Part shown: piece after piece, positions 56,000 through 64,000 of the stretch | Numbering within the stretch: the first letter of the stretch is position 1 | Layout: each line of letters begins with the position of its first letter | Source of the DNA: Isoetes taiwanensis | Lineage: Eukaryota; Streptophyta; Lycopodiopsida; Isoetales; Isoetaceae | Direction: 5' to 3' | DNA: 64,000 nt | Assembly (NCBI GenBank): GCA_021234155.1 | Contig: JAJEKV010000059.1 | Location: forward strand, 1,095,844 to 1,159,843 | The notes under the pieces: generated by a model | What the model was told of the DNA's origin: nothing | What the model saw: only the letters and a program-made list of their open reading frames with translations | Databases searched by the model: none | Made by a program: the position numbers and the translations under genes

Positions 56000-58900
56000 G
56001 AGTTAGAGCATGATAATTCGCTCATGAGAGAAAAAACTTGCAAACCGCCGAGGTTCGAATTGCGAGCTGCAAGAACCGGATTTCTCTTTGCCGCAGTGGC
56101 GGTTAGCTGGCAAAGAAGTTGCAGGCCCACGTAGTGGTATCAAACGGGTGCCAACGCGCCAAAATTGAATTCAAAAAGTATTCGGCCGCCACTAATGATG
56201 CGGATGAACTTTTCGCGTGGGTTCGGGATTTGAATTCATATTTTGCTAAGACTAAGGATGACGAAGATACTCGTTATATTTTGCCGAAGGCCATCCGATG
56301 GGGTTGCAAAGGACCGGTGGTCGGATATCCGTAAGAACCGGCCCGGTCGATCAACCTATTGTTACTTTTATGAATTTGAAAAGCAAATCAAAATCGGTTT
56401 TTGGGTCATAATTGGGAACCAGACCTTATCGCCGAATGGAATAAGTTGACCCAACAAAAACACCTGAAACCGTTAGAGCCTTTGCCGCGACGAAGTTTTA
56501 AAGAAAGGACTTAAATTTTAGTAAAATGATACCGAGAAGTCCGAAAAACTCATGGGTGGGGTTCATCGTTGGGTACCGCAAAGCTCGACCGCAAGTTGCC
56601 AATCTTTCTTTTGGTGAGCTCAGAAGATGGGAGAGAAAGTAGAGGAGGAAGGTTTGGCCCTTCGAAGCCATTAATGCTCAACGTGGCCTCAAAGTTTCTA
56701 TGAAAGAGGCGCAGTGGTTTTCGTGATAAATCAATAGGATCCGCTCGTGGTGCGGGCTATTCAAACGGCCAAGACACGACGTTGCGTGATAACGAACCTA
56801 TTGGGGCCAAAGAGCCAAAGGAATCAGATCAGCGCGCGGCAAGAAGCCGCTTTCGCGCGGAAAATAAGTGTTTTGTTTGTTATTCAACCGATCATAAGTT
56901 TTATGAATGCCCTACTTACTTGGAAAAGAAGAAAGGGGAACGAAAGGAAGCTATACCTACTCTTAAGTCCGGGACTAAGAAAGAGGATAAAAGTAAAAAA
57001 GTAGCTTCGTTAGGTGGAGATGGAAAAGGGAAAAAGGTGGCTACGGTCCGAAAAATCGGATATGGGTTACGTTGAGAATAGTAGTCTCTTACGATTTTGG
57101 GCTACTATTCAAGATCAAAAAGTACATGTCTTATTCGATCCAGGGTAGTGAGTTTGATTTTATTTCTCGCTTTCGCTTTGGTGAAAGAACTAAAATTAAC
57201 TTCTATTCCTTTATCAAGTGATGTAGAATTATCTTACGCTTTCTTGAATGTTGCCCCTCCGCCTTCTTCATTTATGGTCAAGGATGTTGAATTTCAATTG
57301 CGGGGATATATCTCAGAACGCGTTTTTTCATGGTCTCTCACCTTGGAGGTATGGATATTATTCTCGGCATGCCATGGCATAAGGCTATTAATCCTCTTAT
57401 AGATTGGAAAGCGGGTATTGTTATGTTATCTTTGGAAGGGGGGTAAAAAAGACCTTCAAGTTTGTGAAGGATGATATTGTTTCCCCTATTCCCACAGCCG
57501 TTGTACAGTTTAAAAGCGTTTGGCAATGAAAACTCATTTTGTGTATTTGGTGGTTTTTGTTCTAAGATAGATGTATCCCCATTAAATGAGCGTCAAACAA
57601 GCTTTTTGCATTATTTTGATGATGTCTTTTCAAATGAAATTCCACAAACTTTGCCTCCCCAACGTTTGGAGGACCACAGATTGATCTTCTTCCGGAAAGA
57701 ACCTCCTAATCAAGCTCCTTATCGGAGAATGCATGGCCAACAAGTTGAGATTAGGGCCCGCCTTGATGAGTTGCTTCAATTGGATTGATCCGCCATAGTT
57801 CTTCACCTTTTGGTGCTCCCTGCCTTGTTGGTTAAGAAAAAGATAATTCCCCTGGCGCATGTGTATAGATTATCGCGCTTTGAATAAGATAACCGTTAAG
57901 AATGGGTTTCCTATACCAAGGGCGGATGATTTGTTTGATCAACTCCAAGGTGCCACGTTTTTAGCCGCCTTGATCTTTAAGTCGTGGTATTGGCAACTTA
58001 AGGTTGCTACCAAGATGTTCATAAGACTAGCGTTTAGGACAACCTTTGGACATTATGAGTTTTTAGTCATGCCATTTTTGGACTTACAAATGCGCCTTCT
58101 TCTTTTGGTAGGCTAATGGGGCTAATATTTGAAGATGTGCATGGGGTTTATGTTGTCGTGTTCTTTGATGACATATTAGTTTTTAGTAAGTCTGAGGAAG
58201 ACCATTACTTGCATTTGCGGGAGGTTTTCCGTCGGTTGAGGGAGGAGTCTCTTACTCTTAATCCTAAGAAAAGTATCTTTTTCCAATCGGAAATTGAATA
58301 TTTGGGTCATATTGTTTATACGAGGGTCTTAAAGTTGATCCTAGTAAGGTTCAAGCAATTGTGGATTGGCCAAGATTACCCGCTTGATTCTTTGCATTGC
58401 GTTCCTTTTTGGGCTTATGCAGTTATTATAGGAAGTTTGTACAGAATTTTGCTCGTTTAGCTTCAGATTTATATTTGTTGCTACGAAAAGATGTTCCTTT
58501 CCAATGGAATCATACTCATCAGTTTGCTTTCCAAGTTTTAAAGGATGCCATGGTTAATCCTCCCGATTCTCGTTTGCCAAAGTTTGGTTTACCTTTCTTG
58601 TTATGTGTTGATGCAAGTGGTGTGGCTTTTTGGGGCGGTTTTGATGCGGGATGGTCATCCTATTGCTTATGAAAGTCGGAAGTTTTCTCGACACACGGAA
58701 AGTAGATATAGTGTTTATGATAAGGAATTTCGGGCATTGTCATTCATGCTTTGAAAGTGTGGCGACACTATCTTATAGGGTCCACAGTTCATATTTTGAC
58801 TGACCACCAAAGCATTCGGCACATTGTTTCACAGAAAACCTTATCGGAAAGGCAGTTGAAATGGGTTGCTTTTATGCAGCAATATGATTTCTCAGTGGAT

Positions 58901-60504
58901 TATCGTCCTGGTAAAGAGAATGTTGTTGCTGATGCTTTAAGTAGACGTTATGCAGTTTGTTCTCTTTCTATAGCACAATCCAACCATTTGGAGGGAATGA
59001 AACCATTGTATGTCACTGACCCTGATTATAAGAATATTTGGTTGTTAGCTCAAAGTGGCAATGCAAATGGATATAAGATCGTTAATGGGTTCTTGTATAA
59101 AGGTCCAAAGCTATGCATTGTGCGGAACTTTCGGTCACTTATTCTTAAAGAAGTTCATGATGCACCTACTGCGGGTCATCGTGGCGTGGGGGCAACTTTG
59201 GCAAAGCTTGAACCATACTTTATTTGGCCTGGATTGCGGAGAGATGTTTTGGTTCATATTCGGCATTGTGTTACTTGTCAACGGATAAAAGAAAGTTTAA
59301 CAAGAAACCTCATGGTGTTCCTTTATCCTTGCCTATTCCGAAGAGGCAAAGTGGGAACAGATCACTATGGATTTTATTGTTGGTCTTCCTCCCATTCTCG
59401 CGAAGAACACCGCCATTTGGACAATTGTTGATTGTTTAACTAAGCACGCTCATTTTATTCCTTGTTGGGAAAAGTTGACGGCTTATAGTGCGGCTACGCT
59501 CTTTATCAAAGAGATCTTTAGGCTACATGGGTTGCCAAAGATTATTATATCCGATCGTGATACAAAGTTTACTAGTAAATTCCGGAAGGCATTGTTTATG
59601 CAATTGGGGACAGAGTTAAGGTTCTCTCTTGCGTTTCACCTTTAAACCCGATGGACAATCCGAGGTGGTAAATAAAGTTATTTGTTCCATCTTAAGGGGT
59701 TTGTCAATGAACATCAAGGTCATTGGGAGAAAGATTTGCCTATTGCTGAATTTGTGTATAATAATACCTATCGCCTACCATAAAGATGACCCCTTTCAGC
59801 GGTCTATGGTCACCAGGCGGGAGCCACTCTTTTCGAGTGTGTGAGGATGTTCCATTCGGCCGATGATTTGGTTATTGAGCATAAGGATCTCATAGACTTG
59901 CTTCAAGCTTCAGATTCGAGATGCTCAAGCATCTTTTGGAAATAAATCATCTAAGTTGCGGCAACCGATTGGTTTTAAGGAAGGAGATTGGGTATGGATG
60001 AGGATCCATAAAGCTCATTTTAAGAAAGATCTTGCGCAAAAGAAGGATCTTAAGTTGGCACCCGTTTCCATGGACCATTTCAAGTTATTAAAGTGGTCAA
60101 TGAGAATGCATATCAATTAAGATTGCCTCAAGGTTGGAAAATGCATGATGTAGTGAATGTTTCATTCCTAAAGGCTTATCATGGTAAGGAGTTACCTCAA
60201 CTTGGGAGGTTAAGCGAGCGAATTGATTGATGATTCCGAAGTTCTAGAGCCGGAAACAATTTTGGCGGATAAATCCACTAGTGGTTCAAGACAATATTTG
60301 GTTAAGTTCGCTCACAAACCTTTGGAGGACGCTTCATGGGTGCGTGGCAGTGTTTTAGAAGCTTATCCGGATATTCTTAGAGAATATAAAGATCGGAAAG
60401 CAAAGGAAGCCGAGGGACAAGAGGAAGTCCAAGCACAGGCTTCTACTAGTCGGCCTAAGAGAGGGCCAAGGAAAGATTATGCTAAGATGGCTAAAGGAAA
60501 TTAA
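56000..60504 (+). pseudogene. Chromovirus gag-pol, heavily frame-broken
   Basis: Readable blocks in order: gag (about 56119-56560), zinc knuckle CFVCYSTDHKFYEC (56869-56910), a protease trace LFDPG near 57130, and reverse transcriptase with MCIDYRALNKITVKNGFPIP and FFDDILVFSK (YVDD box altered). RNase H follows (LLCVDASGVAFG, YDKEFRAL, LTDHQSIRHI), then integrase with its H/C zinc part (GHRG...HCVTCQ) and core residues in DFIVGLP and SDRDTKFTS. A chromodomain ends the order (VLEPETILADK, QYLVKFAHKPLEDASWV, 60223-60380). Frame changes or stops occur near 56330, 57090, 57790, 58116, 58450, 58640, 59320, 59640 and 60120. It is dead and older than the Copia copy. Confidence 0.88.
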
Positions 60505-60552
60505 AGACCCCTTTTGCAGCAGAGGACTGCTGCAATGTCAAGAGGGGGGGAA

Positions 60553-60686
60553 GGCCTTTAAAGGCCCGTGTCCCTCTTTAGCCAAAAGGCCATCTAAATA
60601 TGCCATGTGTCCCTCTTTAGCCAAAAGGCCCTCTAAATATGCCATGTCCCTCTTTAGCCAAAAGGCCACGTCCAATGCATATTCCA
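60553..60686. repeat. Right terminal inverted repeat with internal triplication
   Basis: Complement of the left end, but the block TCCCTCTTTAGCCAAAAGGC occurs three times (near 60570, 60609 and 60647), separated by (A/C)TCTAAATATGCCATG spacers. The outer 19 bp exactly mirror the left end. Confidence 0.85.
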
Positions 60687-60884
60687 TTATTAGAGCAGGG
60701 ATTTCCTTGCTTTGAGATTTTATGTTCCCAAACATCTGACTTTTGTATAAACCAGTGATTAGGAAAGTCCATGCATATATACTTAGAAACTTCAAAAATT
60801 CAACGAGACATATCCAAACCTTGCAAAACGGAACTGCATTTTACAGATGACGCAATTTATGCATACCTTTGAAAGGGCCGGCAA

Positions 60885-61031
60885 TCAAGAGTGGATCAAA
60901 GAATTAAAAAGGAGTTGAAAATCGCCGTCTTCGTCATCATGAATATCGCAGCAGAGTAAGCAAAGCAGCAAAAAACCGATCTCTGCTGCAACCATCACAA
61001 TCGGAACCACAATGGGAAATTCCAGAGCCAT
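60885..61031 (-). CDS. Possible small membrane peptide, 48 codons
   Basis: From ATG at 61031: MALEFPIVVPIVMVAAEIGF, LLLCLLCCDIHDDEDGDF, stop at 60885. One hydrophobic helix followed by cysteines and an acidic tail. Too short for identification; it could be a chance frame or a first exon. Confidence 0.2.
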   Translation of the reverse strand: MALEFPIVVPIVMVAAEIGFLLLCLLCCDIHDDEDGDFQLLFNSLIHS

Positions 61032-61833
61032 CAAACCGGAAAATGAAACATATTTTTAATGTTAGCGCACAAGCTCGAACAGCTGCCGCCATTGACATCT
61101 TCTTCTCTTTAAACGCAACTTTTGCTCCATTGAAGAAAATTATATCAATATCTTTATATTGTACATTTTATCTACAGTTTTGTGCATAATACAAAGCATG
61201 AAAGTGCCAAAATAGAAATCTTGCATATTTTAGCCAACCTCAAGGTCAACTGACTTTCTCAAACATCCCATCTTCTGCTCTTGCCTCTAGAGCATCCTTC
61301 CAATTGCCCCCAGGTAAAAAAGGGGGCCAGAATATTCCTAAATATTCTTGGGAAGTGGTTGTTGGATATGTATTGAGCATCTGATGTATAGTGCAGTAGA
61401 GCTGTTTGTAGAAGTTCGAATTTGATGAGTTGAAGCAAGATATGAAGTTGTTCCAATTTCGCATCAGCTCCAAGCTTGGACATTTCAATTTCCCTTTGAT
61501 TTGTTTGCTTGTGTTTCTGCTAGCACACCCTACTATTGGTATGGTTGTAACTTATGTGCATTACCTCCTACATACAACTTTTCTATTAAAAGAAATGCCT
61601 TAAAACACATCTTGAGAACCACATTCTAAATAGCGAAAACAAGTGCATAAAAAAATAAAAAAGCAATCAACATGATATTTCAATATAGATGCTCCCATGG
61701 TGCACAATATTTTAGAAATGGATTAAAAATGTGACAATAGTTCTAGCAAATTTGCTATAAAGAGTTTGTCTATATGTTTGTTTGTGGACATCTATCATTC
61801 ATATATAAAGCAACTTCATTTTTTCTATACAGG
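61032..61833. other. Intergenic
   Basis: No recognised gene. Overlapping minus-strand frames at 61246-61488 include a helical stretch (MSKLGADAKLEQLHILLQLI) that might be a degraded exon; family unknown. Confidence 0.3.
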
Positions 61834-61930
61834 AATGTTTGTGTGGAGGGAATTCTGGCCTAGAAAATTGGCCGACGCGCTTCAGCGCGGAGGCCAATTT
61901 TCTGGCCAGAATTCCTGACACACAAACATT
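61834..61930. repeat. Long imperfect palindrome (fold-back hairpin)
   Basis: The left arm AATGTTTGTGTG, GGAATTCTGGCC, AGAAAATTGGCC is answered by GGCCAATTTTCT, GGCCAGAATTCC, CACACAAACATT. The centre GCGCTTCAGCGC is itself a small hairpin. Arms of about 43-48 bp with few mismatches. Confidence 0.88.
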
Positions 61931-62094
61931 GGTGTAACATGAAATTTGTGGGGGGAGGGGGGGGGCATTTTTTGTGCCACGTCACCATTTCACTGTTCAT
62001 CATTTCTGGCCGGTGAGTCCGGCTATGGCGCCGTCGTGACGCCAGAGCTCTAGGCGTCGTCGATCCGGCCATTGTTTGCATTTTCTGAAGCGCC

Positions 62095-62355
62095 GGATTC
62101 TGCTCTTTGTTTTGATGTGATTTTGAAGAAGAGTGCTTGAGAATATCATAGTTTTTGAAAGATCTTTATATTCTTGTGTCTTTCTGGAGATTTTGGTGGC
62201 CTTTTCAACTGGAAGGCCTTCAACTGGATTCTGCTCTTTGGTTTGATGTGATTTTGAAGAAGAGCACCCGAGATCATCATAGTTTTTGAAGGATCTTTAT
62301 TTTCTTGTGTCTTTCTGGAGATTTTCGTGGCTTTTTCAACTGGAAGGCCTTGTTT
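62095..62355. repeat. Two-copy tandem duplication, 131-bp period
   Basis: GGATTCTGCTCTTTG at 62095 recurs at 62226. Both copies contain GATGTGATTTTGAAGAAGAG, TCTTGTGTCTTTCTGGAGAT and TTTTCAACTGGAAGGCCTT. Confidence 0.9.
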
Positions 62356-62548
62356 GAGTAAGAATCTTTATTCTTGCACTAGATTTTCTGATTCTTGGTT
62401 TTGACCTCTTATTTTTTGGTTCTTTTAGCAACTGCAGCTATGAATCTGATGTTGAATCTATCCACGATACAAGATAAAAAACAGGGTCATTTTGTGTGTA
62501 TACATCAATCCCTTTTCAAGTTCATTTAATTCGGCGATTATATTTGTT

Positions 62549-63152
62549 ATGGCAACTCTGCTTCTCTCTGGCGCCGAAATAGAACTCATATGGCTATGGC
62601 GGACGATTTACACAGCGTTAATTTCTTTACTTCCACTCTTTTTTCTGTTAACATTGACGAGAATGACAAATTCCTCTGTTTCTGATGTAATATCCACATC
62701 TTCTTCAACAATTTCAAATAAGCTTAGGTCCTGATCGTATTAAATTTCCAATATGGAGTGATCATCTAAAAGTGATTGATGTTTCAGGGATATTTCTTAC
62801 TTCTGGAAGTACTTTGTAATATTTTGAGTGTATAATATGAAGTAACATGTTCTTCAAAAAAAAAAAAAAAATTCAAATAAGCAAGGCAATGCAGAGATCA
62901 GAAAATCGGTAGATGGAAAACAAAGGCATATTAAACAAGAGCATGGTGGTCAAGATGAGGGAAGGGGAAGTGGAAGTGCTCAAGGTCTAAGAAGAAATCC
63001 TTATACTGGAATGCCAGTTTGGGCTATTATTTCTCTTGTTCTGGCAGTGCTGACAATAGGAAGGATTCCCGCAATTCTCATCACAACTCTAGTGTGCTAC
63101 ATTTACCCTCTTCTTCAACCGCTGCTTCGAGATTTTTTAACAAAAACCTGTT
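62549..63152 (+). pseudogene. Multi-pass membrane protein gene interrupted by a retroposon
   Basis: From ATG at 62549 the frame reads MATLLLSGAEIELIWLWRTI, with a hydrophobic helix ALISLLPLFFLLTL, to STISNK. A 148-bp insert plus duplication (62724-62882) breaks it. Beyond, the frame resumes in phase as QGNAEIRKSVDGKQ, then NPYTGMPVWAIISLVLAVL, RIPAILITTLVCYIYPLLQP, ending LTKTC at a stop at 63150-63152. About 150 codons would be encoded without the insert, with membrane segments at each end and a hydrophilic middle. I do not recognise the family. As it stands the product stops within the insert (LRS, stop). Confidence 0.5.
62724..62871 (+). mobile_element. Poly(A)-tailed retroposon, 148 bp, with 11-bp TSD
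   Basis: TTCAAATAAGC occurs at 62713-62723 and 62872-62882. Between them is a unique stretch ending in 16 A residues. Long target duplication plus poly(A) is the mark of LINE-driven retroposition. The body shows no A/B boxes, so it may be a truncated LINE, a SINE or an mRNA 3' end. Confidence 0.8.
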
Positions 63153-63176
63153 GATTATGCTGCTAAATTTTCTGTT

Positions 63177-63283
63177 GAATGTACTATTTCTGCTATCTTC
63201 AATGTATCTGAACAATGCTTCTGCTATTAATTTGATTTTGGATGTACTGTTCTTGCTATCTTCAACGTATCTGAACAGTCTAA
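63177..63283. repeat. Two-copy tandem repeat, 63-bp period
   Basis: GAATGTACTATTTCTGCTAT at 63177 and GGATGTACTGTTCTTGCTAT at 63240, both followed by CTTCAA(T/C)GTATCTGAACA. Confidence 0.8.
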
Positions 63284-63285
63284 GA

Positions 63286-64000
63286 GTGTGACGCTCCCAG
63301 AACATATACGACACGCCGGACGTATAGATACGGGGACTTTCCCCTCCCATGGCAACCAATTCGCCATGAGCAGGGCCCTCCGTCTAACTCGGGCCATCTA
63401 TAGAGAGATGCCCGGGTGAAGGACACGGAGGTGTCATTCGGCCCACGCCTTCAATGGGGCTCCTATGTCGCGGAATCACGCATACAAGGTTAGCATACAA
63501 CATAATCATATAAATAACAACCACCATGGCACATCCATCCAACTGATAACAACAGAGAAAATGCATTTAATACTAGAGAAAACTCCCCAAACCCAAGGTT
63601 CTACCCTGGCTCAGACTCCAGTGAGGTTCGACTGACGGCTAGGTCTCAAGAGATCAGTAGACCGAATCTTCGCATGGCATTGGCTGGCATAGAACATCAG
63701 CTAGGGTTGTCCACTCCATCCGCCCCTCCTGTGCACACTTTGCAGATGAGTTGAATCAAGCTATGGCGTCATTGTAGCCTTCCGGAGACGCAATCCCAAG
63801 GCATCACCCTTCGGGACTACTCCGGGTTACATCTCCCCAGTCCGATGAGGCAGGTCAGGGAAGTGTCCCTTTCCAGAGTCGCAGTGATTCCATGGGTGAG
63901 CTAGAGGATACGTGCCGCATCAGCGACCCCCGCATCCGTACCCGACCTACTCCCCTAAATCTACACAAAGTACAGGGTGATCACACAGCTGTACCCAGGG
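63286..64000. other. GC-rich repeat-like sequence to window end, possibly LTR-retrotransposon
   Basis: Composition changes sharply at about 63290 (TGTGACGCTCCC onward), from AT-rich to clearly GC-richer, without open frames of note. The start and texture recall Ty3 LTR or leader DNA, but no partner or coding domain is inside the window. Confidence 0.35.

Larger units (their letters stand above)
55744..60686 (+). mobile_element. Ty3/gypsy chromovirus with inverted terminal repeats, 4,943 bp
   Basis: Target duplication TTATT at 55739-55743 and 60687-60691. The left end starts TGGAATATGCATTGGACG. The right end is its exact complement, ending CATATTCCA. The left 172 bp (55744-55915) look like an ordinary LTR: TG...CA, a TATA-like GCTATATAGATG, then the initiator-Met primer site TGGTATCAGAGC at 55917-55928. 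The coding region ends in a chromodomain, followed by a polypurine tract (AGAGGGGGGGAA, 60541-60552). Instead of a direct LTR copy, the inverted first part of the LTR follows, expanded by two extra internal repeats. Confidence 0.8.

Overview
This window is repeat-rich nuclear DNA of a land plant. The evidence is GT-AG introns of about 70-130 bp, plant CACTA transposases (TNP2 and Transposase_24 types), a chloroplast-type CPN20 fragment, a PUB-type armadillo fragment, a TPD1-like secreted protein and a SKIP2/VFB-like F-box fragment. I cannot fix the species. A fern or other seed-free plant with a large genome is my tentative guess. Most of the sequence is transposable elements nested in one another, and very little is ordinary host gene.

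Layout. 1-809 (minus) holds three unrelated gene pieces head to tail: SRPBCC, F-box and a small membrane protein. 2110-2490 is an array of palindromic repeats. 3691-4424 is a decayed ORF1-like fragment. 4680-38450 is the core of the window: one minus-strand Helitron Rep/helicase gene split into three parts. A 24.25-kb CACTA element (6474-30725, TSD AAT) and a 5.87-kb Copia element (31222-37095, TSD AAGCC) sit in it. The CACTA itself contains a second 8.85-kb CACTA (15595-24443, TSD AAT).

The outer CACTA is close to complete. It has TIRs, subterminal arrays, a multi-exon TNP2 transposase with a single visible frameshift, and a six-exon Transposase_24 gene with a single in-frame stop. It also carries a SET-domain reading frame and intron-bearing fragments of a tRNA pseudouridine synthase, an EDR2-like protein and a U-box/armadillo protein. 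The inner CACTA carries a three-exon CPN20 fragment and a trace of its own transposase.

38.5-46 kb holds a second Helitron helicase remnant, a Helitron 3' terminus (39573-39600), tandem repeats and dispersed repeats. 46812-49004 is an intact two-exon pogo/Tigger-like transposase with a DD35D triad. 53824-54324 is an intact two-exon TPD1-like gene with a signal peptide, the best candidate for a real host gene. 55744-60686 is a decayed Ty3 chromovirus with 5-bp TSDs whose ends are inverted repeats rather than two direct LTRs. 60.7-64 kb holds a fold-back hairpin, tandem duplications, a membrane-protein reading frame split by a poly(A)-tailed retroposon with an 11-bp TSD, and GC-rich repeat-like DNA.

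In functional terms, the TNP2 and Transposase_24 products would together move the outer CACTA and could act on related ends. The pogo transposase is self-contained. The remaining fragments are cargo or relics.
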